A stretch of 64,000 nt of DNA, taken from NCBI GenBank assembly GCA_016186145.1, contig JACPMF010000002.1:104577-168576 (forward strand). The letters are read 5' to 3'. Origin of the DNA: Candidatus Sungiibacteriota bacterium. GTDB taxonomy: Bacteria > Patescibacteria > Paceibacteria > Sungbacterales > SURF-37. The position numbers and the translations under genes were made by a program. The notes below the pieces were generated by a model. That model was not told the origin of the DNA and did no database searches. It was given only the letters and a program-made list of their open reading frames with translations. Positions 15,937-24,842 of this stretch are shown here, piece after piece. The first letter of the stretch is position 1. Each line of letters opens with the position of its first letter.

Positions 15937-16433
15937 ACTGTTTCGAGTTCACGAAGAGCCTTATCAACAAGCTCCCCGTCAATTTTCTCGGGCGAACGCT
16001 CAACTACTTTTGCAACGGCAAGCCGCACCAATTCGGCGGCTTCCTTGGAAAACGACTCGGCCGCTATCCGCTTTTCTTCTTCGACCCTTCGTTTTCCGTC
16101 CCGTATAACTTCCTCACTCTTTTTAACTGCTTCAGTCAAGATTTCTGCCTCTTTTTTCTTACCCAATGATTCTGCTCGCGCAATAAGACCTAATGACTCA
16201 CTCTCAGCCTTTTTTATAATCGCCCCTTTTTCTGAATCTGCTTCTTTTAGTTTCTTCTCTGCCTCCTCGCGCATCAAAATCCCCTCGCGAATCTTCTCGC
16301 GCCTGGTTTCAAGCATGCCAAGAATAGGCCGATACGCAAACTTCAAAAAAACAAAAAAAAGTATTCCGAAATTCACTGCTTGCGCCAACACAAGCCGCCA
16401 ATCAATACCGAATTGGTGAATTAATTCAGACAA
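15933..16433 (-). CDS. atpF: ATP synthase Fo subunit b
   Basis: 166 residues: one N-terminal membrane helix (LAQAVNFGILFFVFLKFAY) then a long charged coiled coil, the normal design of the peripheral stalk b subunit. The start is a TTG at 16433 with GGAAAG 8 nt upstream. It overlaps atpH by 4 nt. The 113-nt gap to atpE is an iterated-word palindrome. Confidence 0.93.
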   Translation of the reverse strand: MSELIHQFGIDWRLVLAQAVNFGILFFVFLKFAYRPILGMLETRREKIREGILMREEAEKKLKEADSEKGAIIKKAESESLGLIARAESLGKKKEAEILTEAVKKSEEVIRDGKRRVEEEKRIAAESFSKEAAELVRLAVAKVVERSPEKIDGELVDKALRELETV

Positions 16434-16546
16434 CTTTTATCTTTCCGTGCACTTCCGCGTAGCTATCTGCGTTATTCCGCTTCTATCAACCATAGAAGCA
16501 GATCAACGCGGAATGCGACGCGGATCAACACAGATGATTTACTGAT
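16434..16546 (-). repeat. iterated-word palindrome between atpE and atpF
   Basis: Built from variants of the words TCTGCGTTGATC, TCCGCGT and GAAGC with their complements, giving nested stems (for example GCTTCTATGG/CCATAGAAGC-like arms around GTTGATAGAAGC). It spans from the atpE stop to just before the atpF ribosome-binding site. Related words occur at 27315-27422. Confidence 0.7.
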
Positions 16547-16759
16547 TTAGACGAACTTCAAAATAAGCGCGACCACAAGCGCGTAGATCGCGATCGCTTC
16601 GGCAAAGGCAATTGCCAAAATCATCGCGGTCTGAATTTTATTCGACGCCTCCGGATTTCTGCCTATTGCTTCAAGCCCTTTCCCTGCAAGCCATCCAATG
16701 GCAAGGGCCGGAGCGATCGTACCAATACCCATAACAAGGGCGACAGGTAAATTTTCCAT
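16547..16759 (-). CDS. atpE: ATP synthase Fo subunit c
   Basis: 70 residues forming the usual hairpin of two membrane helices with the polar loop IGRNPEA. The carboxylate that carries the ion is Glu in AIAFAEAIAIYALV. The Ser/Thr next to that Glu in sodium-specific rings is Ala here, so proton coupling is more likely, though not proven. The Gly-rich pattern of helix 1 is replaced by small residues (APALAIGWLAGKG). Confidence 0.95.
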   Translation of the reverse strand: MENLPVALVMGIGTIAPALAIGWLAGKGLEAIGRNPEASNKIQTAMILAIAFAEAIAIYALVVALILKFV

Positions 16760-16842
16760 AAATTGTTACAGAAATAGAAAATTTAGAAACTAAGAAATTT
16801 TCAAACCGCAATTTCTCAATTTCTAATTTCTCATTTTCTTAG
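16760..16842 (-). repeat. iterated-word palindrome between atpB and atpE
   Basis: Starts at the atpB TAG and ends at the atpE ATG. The minus strand reads repeats of GAAATTAGAAATTGAGAAATT followed, after GCGGTTTG, by the complementary AAATTTCTTAGTTTCTAAAT series, forming a long A/T-rich hairpin. Confidence 0.7.
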
Positions 16843-17592
16843 CTAATGATGTTCGACCACGGCGATACTCATAAATACTAATGTCAGCATAGCAAAAACA
16901 AGGGCCTGAATAAATCCGACGAACATTTCAAGCATCAAAAACGGAAGCGGGACAAAAACGGGCACCAGAAAACCGATGATAATCAGCAAAACTTCTCCGG
17001 CAAAAATATTGCCGAAAAGCCGGAACGAGAACGAAATCATCTTAGCAATTTCGGAAACAATTTCAAGGATGCCGACGAAAAACTGAATCGGCCCCCTGAA
17101 AGAAAAGTATTTGCCGATATGTTTCGAAAGCCCGATTGCGGAAATGCCAATAAGCTGGGTTGCAAAAACAGAGATGATCGCGAGCGCGAGGGTAAAATTC
17201 AAATCGCTGGCACTCGACCGAAAAAACGGAACAAAAACCTCTTCGCCGGGGTATGCATGCGACTCTTCATAAATGCCGGCGGAACCGAGAAACGGAAAAA
17301 TACCAAACCAATTTGAAATGAGAATAAAAATAAAGATGGTGGCAATAAACGGAAAATATTTTTCTGCCTTTTGTTTACTGCCAAACGGACCCTCCATCAG
17401 ACCAAGCACCCCTTCAACAGCAACCTCAAAAACATTCTGGACCCCGGCAGGAATAAGCGCGGGACGCCGCAAAAAAATAACGCTCATAAAAATAAGCGCC
17501 GCCACCACAAGCCAGCCCATTAATAATGTATTCGTTATGGGAAAACCAAAGACTGAAAAAATTTTTTCCGCCGCTATGGATATTTCGATCAT
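16843..17592 (-). CDS. atpB: ATP synthase Fo subunit a
   Basis: 249 residues with five to six membrane helices. The helix MISFSFRLFGNIFAGEVLL contains the essential Arg next to the c-ring, and the late helix FIQALVFAMLTLVFMSIA is also typical. It provides the half-channels for ion entry and exit. The ATG lies 2 nt after the last hairpin of a composite intergenic element and has no Shine-Dalgarno site. It follows ahpC on the same strand. Confidence 0.96.
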   Translation of the reverse strand: MIEISIAAEKIFSVFGFPITNTLLMGWLVVAALIFMSVIFLRRPALIPAGVQNVFEVAVEGVLGLMEGPFGSKQKAEKYFPFIATIFIFILISNWFGIFPFLGSAGIYEESHAYPGEEVFVPFFRSSASDLNFTLALAIISVFATQLIGISAIGLSKHIGKYFSFRGPIQFFVGILEIVSEIAKMISFSFRLFGNIFAGEVLLIIIGFLVPVFVPLPFLMLEMFVGFIQALVFAMLTLVFMSIAVVEHH

Positions 17593-17747
17593 GCCAATTT
17601 TATTCGAGCGTAAGCGAGACTATAAAATTGAGCACCCTGTTAAATGCCGCTTTGCGGCAATTTCGCCAAAGGCGAAATTATTTAACAGGGTAAAGGTTTG
17701 GCGACAAAATTTACTTCGTGTGCGGCACTCGTAAATTTTGGCCAAAC
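17593..17747 (-). repeat. composite three-hairpin element, copy A (ahpC-atpB)
   Basis: Read on the minus strand: an end stem CAAAATTTAC/GTAAATTTTG that contains the end of ahpC, the core ACCCTGTTAAAT/ATTTAACAGGGT enclosing two small hairpins (TTTCGCC/GGCGAAA and GCCGC/GCGGC), and an end stem CAATTTTAT/ATAAAATTG that stops 2 nt before the atpB ATG. The core is identical to copies D and E over about 68 nt. Confidence 0.9.
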
Positions 17748-18319
17748 TCTTTATACACCTTCCCTGCCTTCTTAATTGACGGCTCAAGCGCGCCAATCTC
17801 TTCCCAACTCGCAGGGCATACCTTTCCGGGATTTCTCGAAACGAAATCAAGCGCTTTCAACTTACGAAGCGCGTCATGCGCCGAACGGCCGATAGCATCG
17901 GCAACAATGTCGACAGCACGCAAAACCCCTTCAGGATCAACAATGAAAGTTGCGCGCTGGGCCATTCCTTTTTCTTCATCGTAAATACCAAGCTCTTTCG
18001 AGAATCGGCCGTTATGATCTGCTGCCATCACACACCTGAATCCGGCGAGCAATTCTTCAACCTCAAGCCATGCCTTGTGGGTAAATACCGTATCAGTACT
18101 CGCAACCACGACTTCGGCGTTCATCTTTTTAAATTCGGCATGAAGTTTATTAAGATCTGCAAGCTCGGTCGGACAAACAAACGTAAAATCAGCCGGGTAA
18201 AACATCAGCACCGTCCATTTGCCGGCAAGATCTTTTAAGGCGAGGCGTCCTGTCTCATCTTTATCCGGCAAATAAACCTCGAGAGAAAACGAAGGAAATT
18301 TTTGATCAACTTGAAACAT
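17711..18319 (-). CDS. ahpC: 2-Cys peroxiredoxin (AhpC type)
   Basis: 202 residues. The peroxidatic Cys is in DFTFVCPTELADL (near residue 54) and the resolving Cys in GKVCPASWEE near the C-terminus, so this is a typical 2-Cys enzyme that reduces H2O2 and organic or peroxynitrite peroxides. Its last codons and stop lie in the first hairpin of composite element A, and its ATG lies directly behind element B. It heads the ATP synthase transcription unit, with a promoter at 18561-18589. Confidence 0.95.
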   Translation of the reverse strand: MFQVDQKFPSFSLEVYLPDKDETGRLALKDLAGKWTVLMFYPADFTFVCPTELADLNKLHAEFKKMNAEVVVASTDTVFTHKAWLEVEELLAGFRCVMAADHNGRFSKELGIYDEEKGMAQRATFIVDPEGVLRAVDIVADAIGRSAHDALRKLKALDFVSRNPGKVCPASWEEIGALEPSIKKAGKVYKEFGQNLRVPHTK

Positions 18320-18551
18320 GCGAATTTTCTCAGCGAGGCGAGCGACTACGCTCGCGAAGCCGAGCTGTTAGAAAATTCAGCACCCTGTTAAATAATTCCG
18401 CCAAGGGCGGAATTCCCCTGTTAAATCTTTTGCCGAAGGCAAAAGAAAACCAAAGGTTTTATTTAACAGGGGATTTAACAGGGTAAAGGTTTTGTAGCCA
18501 AAATTTATTCTCCCGCTTACAGCGGGATCCAAATTTTAGACAAAACCCTTT
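18320..18551 (-). repeat. composite three-hairpin element, copy B (ahpC leader)
   Basis: The longest copy. On the minus strand: end stem GTTTTGT/ACAAAAC with an inner CCCGC/GCGGG hairpin; core ACCCTGTTAAAT/ATTTAACAGGGT; inside the core a second, nested palindrome CCCCTGTTAAAT/ATTTAACAGGGG that itself holds two hairpins, plus AATTCCGCC/GGCGGAATT; end stem GAATTTTCT/AGAAAATTC ending 2 nt before the ahpC ATG. Confidence 0.9.
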
Positions 18552-18560
18552 ACATACAAG

Positions 18561-18589
18561 AGTGTACCTAACAAATAGAACCACGGCAA
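18561..18589 (-). promoter_or_regulatory. candidate promoter of the ahpC-atp operon
   Basis: TTGCCG (18589-18584), 17-nt spacer, TACACT (18566-18561) on the minus strand. The transcript would begin just before composite element B, placing that element in the 5' leader. Confidence 0.55.
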
Positions 18590-18617
18590 GTATCATCCCG
18601 AGGCAATCAACAACAAA

Positions 18618-18815
18618 CTATTTGGCAAGCAACTGATTTATTTTTTTGAGAGTCATCTGGCCGACAAATCCGGAGCCTTCGCTGAGTCCGACAGGCATTA
18701 AAATTTCATCGAGATATTTCTCCTGAAAACGAATCACCGCCTGCTTGGTGAGCGAGCCGAAAAATGTAAACGCCTTCTCGAACCAAAAGCTCTTGAATGG
18801 TTTTGACGTCGTCAC
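18618..18815 (-). pseudogene. frameshifted C-terminal peptidoglycan-binding module of the FN3/propeller protein
   Basis: This frame encodes SLTKQAVIRFQEKYLDEIL and ends QMTLKKINQLLAK, the second half of a peptidoglycan-binding domain, but is out of frame with the large gene upstream. Comparison with the intact module at 18993-19125 shows a 20-nt deletion at 18765/18766. Restoring it would join this frame to the large gene and give a protein ending at 18618. Confidence 0.8.
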
Positions 18816-21800
18816 CCGAGCTTCCCTGAATCAAGGTTTTCAAAATTTCGGACTTAATCGCTTGGCCCGGAGGCAACGCCGGCTTTTCCGCGGCAGCAAC
18901 ACCGCCAAGAAGCTCGTTAATTTTTTTCCTTGTTGCCGGCCCAACAACACCGGTTCCTTTAAAAAGGCCGCCGGGCTTTAGGATATCTTCGGAATATTTC
19001 TCCTGAAAACGAATCACCGCCTGCTTGGTGAGCGAGCCGAAAAATCCGGTAATAAGGCCTTCGGGGTAAACGCCTTCTCGAACCAAAAGCTCTTGAATGG
19101 TTTTGACGTCGTCACCCGAGCTTCCAGAAACAAGCTCACGCAGAATCGCGGCTTTTATCGCCTGCCCGGGAGGAAACACGGTCTTTAGTTTCGGCTTTGC
19201 CGAGGTGCCTACCGCGCGAATGCTTGCCTGGTTTGTATTTGAAGATTCGTTACCGGCCGGATCAACCGCGCGTACGGTGTAATAATAGAGAACTCCGTCC
19301 GTTACATCCGCGTCAATAAATTCTTCGCCAGCAGTCTCCGAAGACACAATTATGCCGAGCTTACTCTTTTCTTCGGAACGATAAATTTTCGCGTGATCAA
19401 AATCGGACGAAGGATTTTTCCAGCTTACTTTAATCTTTCCCGCGCCAAGGGCTGCCGCGTTAAGCCCGGTGGGAGCCGATGGAGCAATAACATCTGCCGC
19501 GGCCACAATCGCAAAGCGCGTCAAATGATTAACCCTTGCCACAACCACATTTTTTTCCTTATCAATCGTAAAATTATCAATTTTTACCCAAGCCCCGGTT
19601 TTTTCATCAAGAAAGCTAGGAATTATATTGTCTTCACTCACCCCCTGCGCTTTGAGTTCTAACTTGTTATACGGGAGAATGACTTCGGCATCCTGACTAA
19701 GCGCGGTGACCTCTTTTCCCGCAGCGTCTTTAACAGTGATGTCATATACAATGCTTACGACTTTAGCCGCGGCCTGACTTGGCGCCTCAACCGTCGGTTT
19801 AATTTCAACGCTCACGCCCCCGCTTGAGACCGCGGATCCGCCCGGCAAAGACATCTTGGCACCATCCTGTGTCTGCGCGACAACCGACTGTGCGGCGGGC
19901 CGGCTAACGCTGACCGATGACGCGAGCGGTACCACGCCGACTCTAACCAAAATAATTTCTAAATCAACGGTTTGGTTGGTAACATCAATAGTTATCTCGG
20001 CTGCTTTATACGGAACACTGCCAACCTCTCTACCGGCGCCAATATGCCAACGATCCCCTAAAGCGAGACCAATGGCAAACTCGCCCTTTGCGGATGAACG
20101 CGCGACAACAAATCTTCCTTTTTCCGACCAAGCCCAGATGAAGGCATCAATCGCCATACCGTCATCAAGTTTAGTAATGCCATTGATTTTTGCCGAGGTC
20201 GCGACATCCGGTTTTTTAAAGACGAGTTTAATTTCTTTGGTTTCTGCCGCCGCGAGGGCCACGGCCTCTTCCCCGGGATTTATAAAACCGGATTCCGGCG
20301 GAAGAAAAGCGCGAACATAGTAAAAAGTGGCGGAACGCAAATTGAATGTCGCCATTCCCGTCGAATCGGTTTTTCTAAAATCGGGGTGCATGCGCGCTCC
20401 CGTAAAAGACGCTTTGGCAGAAAATGTGTCGACAACAATACCAACATCAGCCAAAGCTTTACCGTCTTGGTCAACCGCTTTAACAACAAGTTTCGCGTCA
20501 AGCGACAAAGGTATTTCAATATTGACGATTCTTGCCTCAACAATTCCGCCGGACGAAAAACTAACCTCGGTATAAATGCCCGCGTAAGACCACTTGGCAG
20601 TAGACGGATCTTTAGGCCTCACGCCGACCTGCCATTTTCCTCCTCCGACATTAAGAGTGTATTTACCGGCGCTATCAGCAAAGGTGCTTACCCACTGCCC
20701 TCTATCGCTTGAATAAGCTCCAATCTCGGCATCATTAATAATGGTGCCATCGGAAAAGGCCACGGTGCCGGTAATAATCTTTACCGCCGATCCGAATTTG
20801 ATATCAATCTTTTTCGTCTCGCCGGAAGCAATGCTGATTTTTAACGGAGTCAGACGAATAAGATCTTTCCGGTCAGACGGCGAAAATGCCTCAACTAGAT
20901 AAGCGCCGGCGGACACCGAAATACGAAAGGTTCCGTCATTACCGGAAACTCCGCCGAAGTTCGCGCTGAAGTCCTCGCTGAAAATATGTATGCCCGCCCC
21001 AGCAACAGATTTTCCAGCCGTGTCCTTTACAACACCTTCAATGATTGCTCCCGCAAGTTGCTGTCCGGCGGTTGTAAATGACGCGCTGAAAGCGCTTACA
21101 AGATTCGCGCCATTTTTATCTTTAAGTGTTGTAAAAACTTTGTAGATATACGTGGTGCCGGGTTTTACCGCGTACGACGGGGTAAATTCAAAACTGTCGC
21201 CTGAAATTTGGAACGAGCCGCTAATTGGCAAATCAGGAGTTGAGATCTCGGCAAGAATAAAAAATTGTTCTTTTGTGGAAGAAAGATCAATTTCTTTGGT
21301 GAATTTGACATGAATTTTCGCGTTGGTCGGAATATGGGTTACGCCATTTTGAGGAAATGTGTTAAACGCGTCGACTTGAAACCCGTAAAGTGTCGCTGAA
21401 GGAGGTGGCAGGGTTGGTGTTGCGGTGGTCGTTGTGGTGGTAGCAGTTGTAGTTGTAGCAGTTGTTGCAGTTGTAGTTGTGGCGGTTGCCGTTGTTGTTG
21501 TAGCAGTTGTAGTTGTTGTCGTTGCAACCGCGGACGGCGGAACTGAAGAATATATTCGAAACGCGTAGTCTCCATTAAGAGGATTGTTACTGCAAATACT
21601 GCAGCTCCAGCCGCCCGATACGCCATACGCTTGGGCATACGCAATGCCGGCCGTATACGGATTTCCGTAAGCGTAAGAAAAACGAATTGTATCGGGGATC
21701 GTAGTATTAATCTGCAGATAGTAAGAAGCGCCCTGTGTAAGAGTTACTGAAGTACTAAGGCTACCTTCGGTAAAACTGCCGTTCGTCAATATCGGCAAAC

Positions 21801-24786
21801 TCCCGGTTGTTGCCAGTACAGTACCGTCAAGTGAGCTTCTGATAGTAAGAGTGGTTGTGCCCGTACCGCTACCACCGAATTTGAATCCCAATTTCGTGGC
21901 GGTAAATGTTGAGGCGGGCACGATTTGCTGCGCGACATTGCATGATATAGATACGCAGTTAAACGATTGGCTGGCGTCTTCTTGGGATATAAAAACATAT
22001 GACGCGCTTCCGGAGGAAATTGGCGCCTTCGCGCAAACAGAACTGCTTTTTAAAGAAACATTTCCGGCCGCGTCATAAGCGGAGACTTCATAGCAATACT
22101 CGATGTCAGAAACCACGCTGGTGTCGGAATAAGAAAGACCGGTAACGTCGGTTTTGAAAGCCCCTTGCCGGTAAACTTTATAGCCGGTGACACCGACATT
22201 GTCAGTTGATGACGCCCATGAAAGATTGATTTGCGAGGAAGAAACTGCCGTGGCGGAAAGACCGGTGGGTATTGAAGGAGCCGTTGTGTCCGTACTGGGT
22301 GGAGGTGGCGGCGGGGTTGTCGCTCCGCCGGTGCCGAATTTCGCCAAAAAAGCGTCACCGCTCCCGGCGTTAGTCTGGCTGCCAAGCGCGCCGTCAGTTT
22401 TTCCGGCGACATAGATATTTCCTGAACTATCTATAGCCGCCATTCCCAGTTGCCATTCGTCGCTTGAAGTCCCAAGCACCTGACTCCAAACTTTATTGCC
22501 GGAAGAGTCAACCTTCATCAAAAAAATATCCCCGCTACCGACATTTGACTGATTGTAAAATGAGCTTCCATAATAGTATCCGGCAACATAGACATTGCCG
22601 CTTGAATCCACCGCTCCACCATGCGTCAATTCATTGTCGGCGTCTCCAAAAAACCGCGTCCAGATTTTATTTCCGCTGGAATCAAATTTAGTGACAAATA
22701 TATCCCACTGCCCGCCATATGTTTGGCTGTCAAAACTAGCGTTCGTGTAACCGATAAGGTAAGAATTGCCGGAGCTGTCAACGCCGATCCCTTCGCCGAT
22801 TTCAGTTCCCGAACCGCCGGCAAAACGTATCCATAATCTATCCCCGCCCGAAGAATATTTCGCGACAAAAGCGTCATAAGAGCCGCCTCCGAACGACTGC
22901 CCGCCAAAAGCCCCGCCAATCCAGCCGGAAACATATATGTTGCTGCTGCCGTCCACTTTTATGGCCGTAATTTTATCCAAACCCGATGTTCCAAAAATCC
23001 TCGTCCACGCAATTGATCCATCGCTTGCGTATTTAACGAGAAAAGCGTCGTTAGCTCCCGCGTACGGCTCCCCAATCAAAGAGCCGCCAACAAGACCGCC
23101 GGCATAAATACTGCCGCTAGACGAATCAACGCTCACTGCCTCATAGCGGTCAAGCCCGGAAGTACCCCTGGGTTTTGACCAGATCTTTGTACCGCTACTA
23201 TCATATTTGACAAGCACGGCGTCCTCACTTCCGTTACTTCCATAACCGTCAAAATTTCCATATGTTCCTCCGGCGGCATAAACATTGCCGGAGCTATCCC
23301 CACTCACAGAAGTGAAAATATCACCGGCGGTTGTGCCGATCATGCGAAGCCACAAACGATTGGCACCGCTATCATATTTAGCAATAATGCTGTCAGCATA
23401 GCCCTGCGGGGTATAGCCGTTGATCGTGCTCCACGCGTCGCCAACAACATAAATATAACCCGAAGAATCAACATAAGTTCCCCGTCCGTATTCGGATTGA
23501 TTTCCGCCTATAAGACGAACCCAGGCAAGCGATGGGGCCGCGCTTGTGGAAAGCGTCGTGGCTGATGCCGAAGAACTCTGGACAGAAACATTTCCAGCCG
23601 CATCATACGCCGCAACAGTGTAGAAATAGGCGGTTGAGGCAGTAAGGCCGGTGTTGGAATATGAAGTGCTGCTCGCGGTGGCAATTTGCGTGCCGCCGCG
23701 ATAGATCCGGTAGCCCGTAACTCCGACGTCATCTGTTGATGACGCCCATGAAAGATTGATTTGCGAGGAAGAAACTGCTGTTGCCGAAACACCGCTCGGA
23801 ATGGATGGCGCTTGGGTATCTGCAGTAGTGCCTAAAGTCGTCGCTGAAACCGCAGTACTGGCCGGAGATACATTGCCTGCATAGTCAACCGCTTTTACAT
23901 AAAAACTGTATGTTGTATTTGAACTCAATCCTGTCACACCAACACCACTATAACTTGTCTCACTTGTTTCAGACCAAAAAACATCATTTTTATAAACCCA
24001 GTAATGGGTTACTGCCCCAACATCATCAGTAGAAGCAGTCCACGAAAGATTAATTTGGGATGAAGAAATAGCCGTGGCGGTAAGGCCGGTGGGAACGGAG
24101 GGAGCAGTGGTATCTGTGCTGGTTGCGGCAATAACGGTAGTAGTAAAGGTGTTAGAGTCACTGCCACAACCTACTACATTGCACGCAGTAATATGAAAAT
24201 CATATGTTCCTGCGGAAAGATTACTAAAAATATAAGAAGTAACATTGGCCCCAACACTAACAGTCATATCCCATGTACCGCCGGAAAGCCGCTTCCCAAC
24301 ATAAGAAAAAGTTTCGTTAGTAGAATTGTCCACCCACAACAAACTAACGCTTGAACCCGATACACTCCCACCCAAACCGCTAGGAGCTGCAGGAACAGCG
24401 CCCCCGGCAGTATCACCGCTTACGGTGGCACCCGCCGCGGATTCGTTGCCTGCCGCATCGTAAGACTTCACATAATACTGATATGTAGTGCCGGGAGAAA
24501 GACCGACGTCAGTATAACTTAAGCCGGTAACACTTGTAATGTAACTGCTATTCCGAAAAATTTTATATCCGGTAACTCCGACGTTGTCCGTGGCACCTGA
24601 CCATGAAAGAATCAGCGCGGTTGATGAGGCAACACTCGCTTCCCAGACTTTGCCGACTGAAAAAGTATCCGGCGGGGTCGGAGCTTGAGTGTCTGCGGTA
24701 CTAACAGATGCATATCCAAAAATCAAAAAAAATGCACCCAAAAATAAAGCAAAAAACTTTGTAAAGTTTACTTTTTTCATACCCAT
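18706..24786 (-). CDS. giant secreted FN3/SBBP-propeller surface protein with peptidoglycan-binding modules
   Basis: 2026 residues as read. An N-terminal signal peptide (FFALFLGAFFLIFGYASVSTA) precedes four FN3-like domains (about 35-412), a beta-propeller region of SBBP-type repeats with SSGNVYVAG motifs (about 418-835), another FN3, a lectin-like or unknown domain, a Thr/Ala linker (near 1070), an SbsA-like Ig domain, carboxypeptidase-like Ig domains, a late FN3, one full peptidoglycan-binding module and one broken by frameshift (see 18618-18815). It likely sits on the cell surface, anchored to peptidoglycan. The start could also be the ATG at 24780. Confidence 0.85.
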   Translation of the reverse strand: MGMKKVNFTKFFALFLGAFFLIFGYASVSTADTQAPTPPDTFSVGKVWEASVASSTALILSWSGATDNVGVTGYKIFRNSSYITSVTGLSYTDVGLSPGTTYQYYVKSYDAAGNESAAGATVSGDTAGGAVPAAPSGLGGSVSGSSVSLLWVDNSTNETFSYVGKRLSGGTWDMTVSVGANVTSYIFSNLSAGTYDFHITACNVVGCGSDSNTFTTTVIAATSTDTTAPSVPTGLTATAISSSQINLSWTASTDDVGAVTHYWVYKNDVFWSETSETSYSGVGVTGLSSNTTYSFYVKAVDYAGNVSPASTAVSATTLGTTADTQAPSIPSGVSATAVSSSQINLSWASSTDDVGVTGYRIYRGGTQIATASSTSYSNTGLTASTAYFYTVAAYDAAGNVSVQSSSASATTLSTSAAPSLAWVRLIGGNQSEYGRGTYVDSSGYIYVVGDAWSTINGYTPQGYADSIIAKYDSGANRLWLRMIGTTAGDIFTSVSGDSSGNVYAAGGTYGNFDGYGSNGSEDAVLVKYDSSGTKIWSKPRGTSGLDRYEAVSVDSSSGSIYAGGLVGGSLIGEPYAGANDAFLVKYASDGSIAWTRIFGTSGLDKITAIKVDGSSNIYVSGWIGGAFGGQSFGGGSYDAFVAKYSSGGDRLWIRFAGGSGTEIGEGIGVDSSGNSYLIGYTNASFDSQTYGGQWDIFVTKFDSSGNKIWTRFFGDADNELTHGGAVDSSGNVYVAGYYYGSSFYNQSNVGSGDIFLMKVDSSGNKVWSQVLGTSSDEWQLGMAAIDSSGNIYVAGKTDGALGSQTNAGSGDAFLAKFGTGGATTPPPPPPSTDTTAPSIPTGLSATAVSSSQINLSWASSTDNVGVTGYKVYRQGAFKTDVTGLSYSDTSVVSDIEYCYEVSAYDAAGNVSLKSSSVCAKAPISSGSASYVFISQEDASQSFNCVSISCNVAQQIVPASTFTATKLGFKFGGSGTGTTTLTIRSSLDGTVLATTGSLPILTNGSFTEGSLSTSVTLTQGASYYLQINTTIPDTIRFSYAYGNPYTAGIAYAQAYGVSGGWSCSICSNNPLNGDYAFRIYSSVPPSAVATTTTTTATTTTATATTTTATTATTTTATTTTTTATPTLPPPSATLYGFQVDAFNTFPQNGVTHIPTNAKIHVKFTKEIDLSSTKEQFFILAEISTPDLPISGSFQISGDSFEFTPSYAVKPGTTYIYKVFTTLKDKNGANLVSAFSASFTTAGQQLAGAIIEGVVKDTAGKSVAGAGIHIFSEDFSANFGGVSGNDGTFRISVSAGAYLVEAFSPSDRKDLIRLTPLKISIASGETKKIDIKFGSAVKIITGTVAFSDGTIINDAEIGAYSSDRGQWVSTFADSAGKYTLNVGGGKWQVGVRPKDPSTAKWSYAGIYTEVSFSSGGIVEARIVNIEIPLSLDAKLVVKAVDQDGKALADVGIVVDTFSAKASFTGARMHPDFRKTDSTGMATFNLRSATFYYVRAFLPPESGFINPGEEAVALAAAETKEIKLVFKKPDVATSAKINGITKLDDGMAIDAFIWAWSEKGRFVVARSSAKGEFAIGLALGDRWHIGAGREVGSVPYKAAEITIDVTNQTVDLEIILVRVGVVPLASSVSVSRPAAQSVVAQTQDGAKMSLPGGSAVSSGGVSVEIKPTVEAPSQAAAKVVSIVYDITVKDAAGKEVTALSQDAEVILPYNKLELKAQGVSEDNIIPSFLDEKTGAWVKIDNFTIDKEKNVVVARVNHLTRFAIVAAADVIAPSAPTGLNAAALGAGKIKVSWKNPSSDFDHAKIYRSEEKSKLGIIVSSETAGEEFIDADVTDGVLYYYTVRAVDPAGNESSNTNQASIRAVGTSAKPKLKTVFPPGQAIKAAILRELVSGSSGDDVKTIQELLVREGVYPEGLITGFFGSLTKQAVIRFQEKYSEDILKPGGLFKGTGVVGPATRKKINELLGGVAAAEKPALPPGQAIKSEILKTLIQGSSGDDVKTIQELLVREGVYIFRLAHQAGGDSFSGEISR
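18714..19125 (-). repeat. direct repeat of the peptidoglycan-binding module
   Basis: Positions 18714-18825 and 18993-19125 are almost identical except for a 20-nt gap in the first. The identity at nucleotide level points to a recent duplication or gene conversion within the gene, or to assembly error in the repeat. Confidence 0.8.
21418..21535 (-). repeat. low-complexity Thr/Ala linker-coding tract
   Basis: On the plus strand the tract is a run of GTTGTAGTTGTAGCAGTT-like trinucleotides. On the coding strand it gives Thr and Ala almost exclusively, a flexible and possibly O-glycosylated linker between domains of the surface protein. Confidence 0.75.
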
Positions 24787-24842
24787 TTATTCTAACAAAA
24801 AAGGCCTAATTGCGCACTGCAACACTGTGGACAAAATTAGCT

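Noticed and set aside
21339..21644. 101-codon frame rich in Gln and Leu
   Set aside because: It is a shadow of the Thr/Ala linker of the giant surface protein, produced by the trinucleotide repeats.
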